Of a stretch of 14,032 nt of DNA, positions 6,516 to 12,956 are shown in pieces. Location of the stretch: positions 1 to 14,032 of the forward strand of contig DNPJ01000096.1 in NCBI GenBank assembly GCA_003501485.1, read 5' to 3'. Position numbers and translations under genes: made by a program. Below the pieces are notes generated by a model. That model was not told the origin of the DNA, made no database searches, and saw only the letters and a list, made by a program, of their open reading frames with translations. Position 1 is the first letter of the stretch. Each line of letters starts with the position of its first letter. This DNA is from Bacillota bacterium. Its GTDB lineage: Bacteria; Bacillota_I; Bacilli_A; RFN20; CAG-826.

Positions 6516-7319
6516 ATGTTTGATATTGAGAGAAATATATTTGTTCTTGATAGCCCAATACTCTGGATAGATTTCACATTATCATTTCTTTTAGTTATTG
6601 GTTTTGGTTTCTTTTTATCAAGATTTTTGAAAAGAAAATTCATGATGATCTATTACGGAGTTAATTCATTTGCAATTTTACTCACATGGTTTTTTGGGCT
6701 TAGATTATTTTGGGCACTTTCTCTTGTTTCAATGATTGTTTCAGCGATTGTATTTATTACAGTTAACATAGGCGAAGTAAGAACTCTTATAGCTAACTCT
6801 TTAGCGGGAAAAAATCTAGCATTTTCAAATAAAAATAGCGAAAAAATATTCGATAGACATGCTTTATATCAAAAAATCAATACCGCTGTTCTTGCACTTA
6901 GCAAAAGCAAAACAGGGGCAATTATTACATTTGAAAGAAATGTCAAATTAACAGATGTAGTAAAAAGCGGAACAATTTTGAACGCTCCTGTAACTCCCGA
7001 GTTATTAATGACAATTTTTTATCCGGGTACAAGGCTTCACGATGGTGCTGTTGTAATTAGACGCGATTTCATATTAGCGGCAAGTGTATATTACACACCA
7101 ACAACAAAACCTCTTACTGGTAAATTTGGTTCGCGACATCGTGCAGCAATTGGAATTAGTGAAATTACAGATTCGGTTACTGTTGTTGTTAGTGAAGAAA
7201 CGGGACGTATATCTCTCGCTATAGCGGGAGAACTTATTCCTGTAACAAGCGACAATTTCCTTAGAACATTTGAAGATTATATGTTTGACGAGGATAATAA
7301 CGAAAAAGAAGAAAAATAA
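6516..7319 (+). CDS. cdaA: Membrane-bound diadenylate cyclase CdaA (c-di-AMP synthase)
   Basis: Converts two ATP to cyclic di-AMP, the messenger that controls potassium, osmolyte and cell-wall balance. It has 267 residues. Three hydrophobic segments fill about residues 14-85. The DAC domain runs from about 95 to 255 and carries both signature motifs intact: D176-G177-A178 in LHDGAVVIRR, and R207-H208-R209 in SRHRAAIGIS. VVSEETGRIS follows, as in the CdaA family. The usual PELRR-like linker after the last helix is changed here (VNIGEVRTLI). The start is two bases after the pgpA stop with no Shine-Dalgarno, indicating reinitiation. The usual CdaR regulator gene is missing: glmM follows one base after the stop. 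GlmM is known in Bacillota to bind and inhibit CdaA, so joint expression makes sense. Confidence 0.96.
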   Translation: MFDIERNIFVLDSPILWIDFTLSFLLVIGFGFFLSRFLKRKFMMIYYGVNSFAILLTWFFGLRLFWALSLVSMIVSAIVFITVNIGEVRTLIANSLAGKNLAFSNKNSEKIFDRHALYQKINTAVLALSKSKTGAIITFERNVKLTDVVKSGTILNAPVTPELLMTIFYPGTRLHDGAVVIRRDFILAASVYYTPTTKPLTGKFGSRHRAAIGISEITDSVTVVVSEETGRISLAIAGELIPVTSDNFLRTFEDYMFDEDNNEKEEK

Positions 7320-7320
7320 A

Positions 7321-8649
7321 ATGGGAAAATATTTTGGTACAGATGGTGTTCGCGGCATTGCAAACGAAAAATTAACATCTTCGCTTGCATATCGTATCGG
7401 AAGATATATTGGTTTTAATAATGTTAAAAAGAATAAAATTTTAATTGCAAGGGACACTCGTCTTTCTGGAAAGTTTTTAAGTGATGCTTTAGAATCTGGA
7501 ATCGTTTGTAGTGGAGGAGACGTGACTAATATTGCTATATCGACAACGCCATCCGTCTCTTATATTGTGAGAAATTTTGATTTCGATTATGGCGTAATGA
7601 TAAGCGCATCACATAATCCATATTATGATAACGGAATTAAGATTTTTAATAACGATGGTGAAAAGATATCTAATGAAATTGAACTTGAAATTGAAAAGTA
7701 CATTGATAGCAATGAAGATTATTTGCCTCTTGCCATTAATGATAAAATAGGTCGAGTTAATGATGGGCAAAAATATTTAGATTCATACATTAATTTTATT
7801 ATTAGCAAAGCAAACAAAAATGTTTCGAATTTGAAAATTTTGGTAGATTGCGCAAACGGGAGTGCATCGTATATTGCACAAAAAATTATTAAGGCATTAA
7901 ATATAGATGCAAAAATTTTAAACAATGACCCGAATGGAACAAATATAAATGATATGTGTGGATCAACACATATTTCTGTTTTAAGCGATATTGTTAAAAA
8001 TGGGCATTATGATTTAGCGTTTGCCTTTGATGGTGACGCTGATAGATGTCTTGCTATGGATGGATTTGGCAAAATAATTGATGGTGATGGCATTATGTTT
8101 TTAAATGCCGTTGATATGAAAGAGAAAAATAAGCTTAACAATGACACAGTTGTTCTCACAGTGATGTCAAATATCGGACTTAAAAAAGCTTTTTCAAAAC
8201 ACAATATAAAATTGTCTGAAGTATGTGTAGGAGATAAATATGTTCAGGCTGAAATGAAAAAACATAATTATTCTCTTGGAGGAGAACAGTCTGGACACAT
8301 TATTTTCTTGGATGATATGAATACTGGTGACGGTATTTTAACGATGATAAAAATTTTGAACATTGTCGCTGAAAAGCAAAAAAATGTTGATGAATTATTA
8401 TCTGACTTAGTAATTTATCCTCAAGAACTTAAAAATATTACAGTGCAAAATAAAGAAGCCGTTTTATCTCATCAAGGTTTTCTAAATCTCGTTAAAAAAC
8501 TTGAAAATGAATTAGAAGACAACGGAAGAATCCTTGTTCGTCCAAGTGGAACAGAACCATTAATTAGAGTAATGTGTGAAGCAAAGAGCAAAGAAGAATG
8601 CTCATATATTTGCAATAAATTAATTAATTATATAAGCGAGTTATTATAA
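7321..8649 (+). CDS. glmM: Phosphoglucosamine mutase GlmM
   Basis: Interconverts glucosamine-6-phosphate and glucosamine-1-phosphate on the route to UDP-GlcNAc. The 442-residue length is typical. All four functional sites are present: the phosphoserine loop ISASHNP with S97, the metal loop D237-G-D-A-D-R242, the sugar loop GGEQSGH (320-326), and the phosphate-binding loop R407-P-S-G-T-E-P413. The start at 7321 gives the classic MGKYFGTDGVRG N-terminus. An upstream in-frame TTG at 7270 lies inside cdaA and would add 17 lysine-rich residues, so it is rejected. The gene begins one base after cdaA and ends one base before glmS. Its ribosome binding site is weak, so translation is probably coupled. 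Confidence 0.97.
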   Translation: MGKYFGTDGVRGIANEKLTSSLAYRIGRYIGFNNVKKNKILIARDTRLSGKFLSDALESGIVCSGGDVTNIAISTTPSVSYIVRNFDFDYGVMISASHNPYYDNGIKIFNNDGEKISNEIELEIEKYIDSNEDYLPLAINDKIGRVNDGQKYLDSYINFIISKANKNVSNLKILVDCANGSASYIAQKIIKALNIDAKILNNDPNGTNINDMCGSTHISVLSDIVKNGHYDLAFAFDGDADRCLAMDGFGKIIDGDGIMFLNAVDMKEKNKLNNDTVVLTVMSNIGLKKAFSKHNIKLSEVCVGDKYVQAEMKKHNYSLGGEQSGHIIFLDDMNTGDGILTMIKILNIVAEKQKNVDELLSDLVIYPQELKNITVQNKEAVLSHQGFLNLVKKLENELEDNGRILVRPSGTEPLIRVMCEAKSKEECSYICNKLINYISELL

Positions 8650-8650
8650 T

Positions 8651-10429
8651 ATGTGTGGAATTGTTGGCGCAGTTGGAAAAATTAATATAAGAAAATTTCT
8701 TATCGACGGGCTTTTTTCACTTGATTATCGAGGTTATGATTCCGCTGGTGTTGCGTTTTTAAATGATAAAAACAAATTAACCATTAAGAAGGTTGTTGGG
8801 AGAGTTGAATATTTAGACAAAAAAGTTCCTGAGATTGTTGATGCGAAGCTAGGCATTGGACATACCAGATGGGCCACTCATGGAGTTCCTTCTATTAAAA
8901 ATTCTCATCCGCAAGTATCGATGCGAAAGTATTTTTGTATTGTGCATAACGGCGTTATTGAAAATTATCGTGCTTTAAAAACAAAATTATTGGAGAATGG
9001 CTTTAAATTTGAAAGCGATACAGACACTGAAGTAGTGGCTAATCTATTAGAATACAATTATTTAAATTGTAACGATATTCTCGAAGCAATAAGAATGAGC
9101 ATCGAAGAAATTAAAGGAAGTTTTGCTATTGCCGTTATTTTTAAAGATGATAGTTCAAAAATCTATTTTATGAAGAGACGCTCACCTCTTTGCATTGGGT
9201 TATGCGAAGAAGCAAGACTTATTGGAAGTGATGTAGTTCCAATGATTAATTTTACAAATAGTTTTTTAGACCTAAGAGATGACGAATATGGATTTGTGTC
9301 AAAAAGTGAAGTTCATATTTTTAAAGGATATGACGAAGTAAAACACGATATTATTAACCAAAATATTGAATTGCTACACAAAGATCTTGATGGTTATCCG
9401 AATTATATGCTTAAAGAAATAGAAGAAACGCCAGATGTTATAAAGCGTTTAATAGATAATTATTTTGATGGCGAGAGTTTCCTTTTTGATAAAAAAATGA
9501 TTGAAGCAATTAGAAAAGCTGATGATATTATTTTCTTAGGATGTGGGACTTCATATCATGCCGCTCTTAGTGGAGTGAGAAATATGAATTACCTTGGAAA
9601 AAGAAGCGAAGCTTATATTGCAAGCGAGTGGGCTTATTTTCCTACTTTTACAAGCAAAAAGCCTTTGTATATATTAATTTCTCAATCAGGAGAAACGGCT
9701 GATTTATTGCGTTGCCAACAAATAATAAACGACCGCGGTAGTGTTAACATTGCAATTACAAATACAAAAGGATCAACTCTTGATAGAGAATCTACATTTA
9801 CATGTCTTTTATTTGCTGGTCTTGAAGTAGCGGTAGCTTCCACGAAAGCATTCAGCGCTCAAGTAGCTTTTTTATCATTATTAACAGGCGCTATTGAAGA
9901 TAGGAATAATGTTGTTGAACACCTAAGGGATTTAAACCGTTCTTTGACAAAAATTATTTCTAGAAAAGAAGAAATTGAATCCGTTGCTAAAAAAATAGAA
10001 GATGGAAATATGTTATTCTTCATTGGCCGAGGGCAAGACTATGATGCCGCTCAAGAAGCGTCGCTTAAAATGAAAGAAATTACTTATCTACATTGCGAAG
10101 CGTTTCCGGGTGGTGAACTTAAACACGGTCCTATCGCAGTTGTAGATTCAAATACAAGATTAATCGCTTTTTCAAGTAGCATGTCTACCGATTTGCCAAT
10201 TAGAAACAATGTGACTGAAATCGAATCTAGAGGTGCGAAAACATTTATTGTAACATTTGATTCGTTAGCAAAAGATGGTGATTCATTTGTTATTCCTAAT
10301 GTTAAAAGTCACTTATCAATTATTCCGATGGTTTTTGTTAGCCAGTATTTAGCATATTTTGTTGCGCTTCATAAAGGTGTCGATATCGATAAACCAAGAA
10401 ATTTAGCAAAATCAGTGACAGTGGAATAA
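8651..10429 (+). CDS. glmS: Glutamine--fructose-6-phosphate aminotransferase GlmS
   Basis: Makes glucosamine-6-phosphate from fructose-6-phosphate and glutamine, the entry step of amino-sugar and peptidoglycan precursor synthesis. It has 592 residues, slightly shorter than the usual 600-610. Cys2 (MCGIVG) is the N-terminal glutaminase nucleophile, followed by RGYDSAG, GHTRWATHG and HNGVIENY. SIS domain 1 includes C298-G-T-S and SQSGET. SIS domain 2 includes KEITYLHCEAFPGGELKHGP, with E476 and H492 matching E. coli E488 and H504. The C-terminus NLAKSVTVE is intact with K587. Cytoplasmic homodimer by family. It starts one base after the glmM stop, so there is no leader for a glmS ribozyme. No terminator is visible at its 3' end, and the convergent gene's stop codon begins one base after its own. 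Confidence 0.97.
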   Translation: MCGIVGAVGKINIRKFLIDGLFSLDYRGYDSAGVAFLNDKNKLTIKKVVGRVEYLDKKVPEIVDAKLGIGHTRWATHGVPSIKNSHPQVSMRKYFCIVHNGVIENYRALKTKLLENGFKFESDTDTEVVANLLEYNYLNCNDILEAIRMSIEEIKGSFAIAVIFKDDSSKIYFMKRRSPLCIGLCEEARLIGSDVVPMINFTNSFLDLRDDEYGFVSKSEVHIFKGYDEVKHDIINQNIELLHKDLDGYPNYMLKEIEETPDVIKRLIDNYFDGESFLFDKKMIEAIRKADDIIFLGCGTSYHAALSGVRNMNYLGKRSEAYIASEWAYFPTFTSKKPLYILISQSGETADLLRCQQIINDRGSVNIAITNTKGSTLDRESTFTCLLFAGLEVAVASTKAFSAQVAFLSLLTGAIEDRNNVVEHLRDLNRSLTKIISRKEEIESVAKKIEDGNMLFFIGRGQDYDAAQEASLKMKEITYLHCEAFPGGELKHGPIAVVDSNTRLIAFSSSMSTDLPIRNNVTEIESRGAKTFIVTFDSLAKDGDSFVIPNVKSHLSIIPMVFVSQYLAYFVALHKGVDIDKPRNLAKSVTVE

Positions 10430-10430
10430 A

Positions 10431-10889
10431 TTATTTGTGCAATTTTTCTAATTTTATAAATCTTACTCCAATACTTTCAAATCTTTTAATAAGAGTATCT
10501 GATAAATTATCTTTGTTATTCTTTAGTGATGCAGTAAGTATGCCTTCCACATCATGGTTTCCTTCATAATGAAATTTTTTTACATCGGTAATTTCATATG
10601 TGATCTTATAATTTGTTTTATCAATTAAATATGTTTCTTCAATATTTCCAAGACGATACATTCCCGCTCTTTTGTATAAAAGTGGTGGAAAATAATAAAA
10701 GCCAGATTTATATATACCTTTAAATTCACCAATTCTTTCAATAATTGCAATTCTTCCTTTTTTAACATGAATAATGCCAGTTAAAGCAAACAATATTCCT
10801 CCAAGAATAAAAATTGCAAGTAGTATAAGAAGAAATTGTCCCGTTGTGAAAAGTGCATCGAAAATCATATCAATATTATTGCATAACAT
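10431..10889 (-). CDS. Single-helix membrane protein resembling the start of an SPFH/band-7 protein
   Basis: A 152-residue protein with one strong hydrophobic segment (about residues 17-41), probably a membrane anchor. HVKKGRIAIIERIGEFKGIYKSGFYYFPPLLYK (split here as GRIAIIERIGEF, then SGFYYFPPLL) resembles the opening of SPFH/band-7 (stomatin/flotillin-like) domains, where the protein enters a V-x-x-G-x-x-x-x-x-E-R-x-G-x-F-x-x-x-x-x-P-G pattern. The rest is charged and ends soon, so only part of such a domain fits. It may be a reduced relative or a coincidental likeness. The ATG at 10889 lacks a Shine-Dalgarno; an in-frame ATG seven codons later is possible. It converges on glmS with a one-base gap and is divergent from the RDD gene. 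Confidence 0.65.
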   Translation of the reverse strand: MLCNNIDMIFDALFTTGQFLLILLAIFILGGILFALTGIIHVKKGRIAIIERIGEFKGIYKSGFYYFPPLLYKRAGMYRLGNIEETYLIDKTNYKITYEITDVKKFHYEGNHDVEGILTASLKNNKDNLSDTLIKRFESIGVRFIKLEKLHK

Positions 10890-10902
10890 AAGAAAACATT
10901 AA

Positions 10903-10919
10903 AATCATTTTGAATGATT
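10903..10919. promoter_or_regulatory. Inverted repeat in the divergent intergenic region
   Basis: AATCATT (10903-10909), spacer TTG and AATGATT (10913-10919) form a perfect seven-base inverted repeat. It lies between the divergent SPFH-like and RDD genes, 14 bases from one start and 42 from the other. It could be an operator serving both. No clear -35/-10 pair could be assigned in this 71-base gap, and chance is not excluded. Confidence 0.35.
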
Positions 10920-10960
10920 ATAAAAAATTAAAAAATTGTGTTATTATTAACAAGGTTAAT

Positions 10961-11413
10961 ATGAATAGAAGATTAATATTTAACAGGATATTTGCGGCTT
11001 TGTTTGACTTTCTTATCTTATCAGGAGTAGTTTTCATTTTATCAATGCCCGCAATCGCGTGTCTTTTATGTGTGTTTGCCAATCCAACAACATTTAATGA
11101 TGTCGCATTATTTATTTCATCATTTATTTCAGGCACTTTATCTTTAATTTTAATTGTTTTTTATACAATTATTTTTCCTGCTATTTTTAATGGACAAACC
11201 TTAGGAAAAATATTTTTTAACATAAAAATAAGAAAAATCAATGGTAATGAAGTAGATTTCAAAGCAATGTTTTTAAGAAATACATTTCATTTATTAGTTT
11301 TGTTTTTAACGCTTGGTTTTTCATTTGTTATTGATTTAATAACGTTATGTCTAACTAAAGACCATCTAACGTTTTATGATATTATCGCATCAACGTGTAT
11401 TATTGATGTCTAA
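10961..11413 (+). CDS. RDD-family membrane protein
   Basis: A small integral membrane protein of 150 residues. Family features are visible: R9-x-x-A12-x-x-x-D16 in NRIFAALFDFLIL near the first helix, NGQTLGKIFFNIKI (77-90) before the second half, RNTFH (106-110), the later membrane aspartate D125, and the TFYDIIASTCIIDV C-terminus (137-150). Hydrophobic segments fall near 12-40, 48-75 and 110-131. RDD proteins are proposed to act in transport; some have been linked to sodium/proton exchange, but no substrate can be read here. The ATG at 10961 with AAGG (10952-10955) upstream is preferred. A TTG at 10910 would add a 17-residue Lys/Asn/Val-rich stretch unlike the family. deoD follows after 14 bases. 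Confidence 0.85.
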   Translation: MNRRLIFNRIFAALFDFLILSGVVFILSMPAIACLLCVFANPTTFNDVALFISSFISGTLSLILIVFYTIIFPAIFNGQTLGKIFFNIKIRKINGNEVDFKAMFLRNTFHLLVLFLTLGFSFVIDLITLCLTKDHLTFYDIIASTCIIDV

Positions 11414-11427
11414 ATAGGAGGGATTAT

Positions 11428-12144
11428 ATGCCAACACCACACAATGAAGCAAAAAAAGGCGAGATCGCAAAAGTCGTTTTAATGCCAGGAGATCCGAATC
11501 GCGCAAAATGGATTGCCGATAATTTTTTACATGATGTAAAACTAGTCAATCAAGTTCGCGGAAATTTATGTTTTACAGGACTTACAAAAAATGGAAAAGT
11601 CATATCAGTTATGGCATCTGGAATGGGTCACCCATCAATCGGAATTTATTCGCATGAATTATTTTCTGAATATGATGTTGACTTAATTATTCGCATAGGA
11701 ACATGCGGTTCTTATCAACCAAATATCAATTTAAAAGATGTCATTATTTGCCAAGGAGCTTGCACTGATAGCAATTGGATGAGCCAATATGGAATTAATG
11801 GGACTTATTCGGCTATTGCATCATATGATGTTCTTGAAAAAGCAGTTGAAGTTTTAAAAGAAAAATCTTTTCCATATCATGTTGGAAATATTTTTGCTGC
11901 TGATGTTTTCTATGATGTTGATAAAGATATCTGGAAAAAATGGGCTCGCTTAGGAGTTTTAGGTGTTGAAATGGAGTCTTATGCGTTATATGTAAATGCA
12001 GCATATTTGCATAAACGTGCTTTAACAATGCTTACTGTAACTGACAATTTCGTTAAAGAAGGGAAATTAAGCGCTGAAGAAAGACAAACTGGGCTTCGCA
12101 ATATGGTCGAAGCTGCGATTGAAACTGCTGAGAAATTCGCTTAA
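11428..12144 (+). CDS. deoD: Purine nucleoside phosphorylase, DeoD type
   Basis: Splits purine (deoxy)ribonucleosides with phosphate into free base and (deoxy)ribose-1-phosphate for salvage; cytoplasmic, hexameric by family. It has 238 residues, the normal size. Motifs run MPTPHNEA at the start, VLMPGDPNRAKWIA (phosphate-binding), SGMGHPSIGIYSHEL, RIGTCGSYQPN, and GVEMESYAL with E181 and E183 binding the ribose. LTVTDNF carries D206, the catalytic acid equivalent to E. coli Asp204. Start is clear: AGGAGG at 11416-11421, six bases before ATG, which makes it a strongly translated gene behind the RDD gene. The NERD-like gene begins nine bases after the stop codon. Confidence 0.96.
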   Translation: MPTPHNEAKKGEIAKVVLMPGDPNRAKWIADNFLHDVKLVNQVRGNLCFTGLTKNGKVISVMASGMGHPSIGIYSHELFSEYDVDLIIRIGTCGSYQPNINLKDVIICQGACTDSNWMSQYGINGTYSAIASYDVLEKAVEVLKEKSFPYHVGNIFAADVFYDVDKDIWKKWARLGVLGVEMESYALYVNAAYLHKRALTMLTVTDNFVKEGKLSAEERQTGLRNMVEAAIETAEKFA

Positions 12145-12153
12145 TTTATTGCA

Positions 12154-12771
12154 ATGGCTTTAATAATTTGTCTAAGCGTATTATTAATAATTTCGATATT
12201 ATTATTTTCGTTTTGTCCTTTGATTAAAAAAGCCATTTATAAAAAAAGATTCTTGTTTATATACGGGAAAAAGGTCTATAAACTCGCTTATAAAAAAGAT
12301 TATTATTTAATCAACAATATTAAAATTAAAGCGGATGATGACCAATTTCTCCATATTGATCATTTATTATTTGGAGACAAATATGTATATCTTATAAAAG
12401 ATTATTATTTTGATGGAGGGTTATCATTAAATAATAAGGATGCAAGTTGGATTTTTTATTACGGAAATAGCAAAAAGCCGAAACAAAAATATGTGAAGAA
12501 TCCAATGAATGATAATGATAAAAGGATAAATAAATTCTGCCAATTAACTGGTTTAGACAAGTCGTTATTTATTTCAATTATTCTCATTAATAATGATTGC
12601 GTTATTGTTTCACAAAATAATGATAGCGACAACAATTTTGTTACTAAAATTAAAGATTTAGAAAATTTGGTTTCCAATATTGAAAATAGAGATGTTGCTT
12701 TGTTAAATGAAATAAATTTAAAATATGCTGTCAAAGACATAAATAAATTAAATCTTAATAGAAAAAAATAA
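12154..12771 (+). CDS. Membrane-anchored NERD-like protein lacking catalytic residues
   Basis: A 205-residue protein with an N-terminal hydrophobic anchor (about residues 2-24) and a cytosolic domain like NERD (nuclease-related domain). The visible matches are YYLINNIKIK, then the HIDHLLFGDKYVYLIK stretch with D69 at the family's IDH position, then FDGGL, and a later W near residue 101 followed by the KNPMNDN segment. The canonical NERD E-x-K pair after that strand is not present: the positions read K82, D83 and Y84. Nuclease activity is therefore doubtful. The remaining C-terminal part (about 135-205) is Asn/Ile/Lys-rich and unrecognised. ATG at 12154 has no Shine-Dalgarno and lies nine bases after deoD. 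It ends just before the minus-strand tRNA terminator. Confidence 0.7.
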   Translation: MALIICLSVLLIISILLFSFCPLIKKAIYKKRFLFIYGKKVYKLAYKKDYYLINNIKIKADDDQFLHIDHLLFGDKYVYLIKDYYFDGGLSLNNKDASWIFYYGNSKKPKQKYVKNPMNDNDKRINKFCQLTGLDKSLFISIILINNDCVIVSQNNDSDNNFVTKIKDLENLVSNIENRDVALLNEINLKYAVKDINKLNLNRKK

Positions 12772-12775
12772 ACAT

Positions 12776-12799
12776 AAAAAAATCCCTGTCATCAGGGAT
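12776..12799 (-). terminator. Intrinsic terminator of tRNA-Gly(GCC)
   Basis: Read on the minus strand, ATCCCTG (12799-12793), loop ATGA and CAGGGAT (12788-12782) form a seven-pair stem followed by a run of T (12782-12776 on the minus strand). The plus strand shows A residues before the stem and no T-run after it. The signal therefore belongs to the minus-strand tRNA, not to the NERD-like gene. Confidence 0.9.
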
Positions 12800-12809
12800 A
12801 AATAACTAA

Positions 12810-12883
12810 TGGAGCAGATGACGGGAATCGAACCCGCATAACTACCTTGGCAAGGTAGTGTTCTACCACTGAACTACATCTGC
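12810..12883 (-). tRNA. tRNA-Gly (anticodon GCC)
   Basis: On the minus strand the acceptor stem GCAGATG (12883-12877) pairs with CATCTGC (12820-12814). The D-arm is GTTC/GAAC. The anticodon stem CTACC/GGTAG encloses TTGCCAA, with anticodon GCC at 12851-12849, reading GGC and GGT. The T-loop is TTCGATT, the discriminator is T, and CCA is encoded at 12812-12810. It has its own promoter and terminator, so it is a single-gene unit. Confidence 0.97.
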
Positions 12884-12894
12884 ATAACTTCAGC

Positions 12895-12923
12895 GTTTAT
12901 TATTATAAAGAAAGTAGTATAAT
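12895..12923 (+). promoter_or_regulatory. gltX promoter
   Basis: A perfect TATAAT lies at 12918-12923. The -35 hexamer at 17 bases spacing reads GTTTAT (12895-12900) and is weak. Transcription would begin near 12930, giving a 5' leader of about 27 bases. The -10 falls inside the spacer of the opposing tRNA promoter. Confidence 0.55.
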
Positions 12924-12930
12924 GTTTCAA
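12902..12930 (-). promoter_or_regulatory. tRNA-Gly(GCC) promoter
   Basis: On the minus strand TTGAAA (12930-12925) is followed after exactly 17 bases by TATAAT (12907-12902). This is a near-consensus sigma-A promoter, as expected for a tRNA gene. Transcription would begin near 12895, about 12 bases before the mature tRNA end at 12883. Confidence 0.8.
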
Positions 12931-12956
12931 GACAAATATTAAAGAAAATAAAAATT

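Noticed and set aside
7270..7320. TTG start giving GlmM a 17-residue N-terminal extension
   Set aside because: It overlaps cdaA, encodes a Lys-rich stretch unlike GlmM, and the ATG at 7321 yields the conserved MGKYFGTDGVRG.
7074..7457. A 127-residue minus-strand frame across the cdaA/glmM junction
   Set aside because: It lies opposite two strongly conserved genes, has no ribosome binding site and reads as low-quality hydrophobic/Lys-Asn sequence.
8590..8650. glmS ribozyme in the glmS leader
   Set aside because: These bases code for the C-terminus of GlmM, leaving a one-base gap, so no separate structured leader exists.
10910..10960. TTG start for the RDD gene
   Set aside because: It would lie within the inverted repeat and add residues atypical for the family. 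The ATG at 10961 has AAGG upstream and begins next to the R-x-x-A-x-x-x-D signature.
12776..12799. Hairpin as terminator of the NERD-like gene on the plus strand
   Set aside because: No T-run follows on the plus strand, while the minus strand has a seven-T tract and the tRNA immediately upstream.
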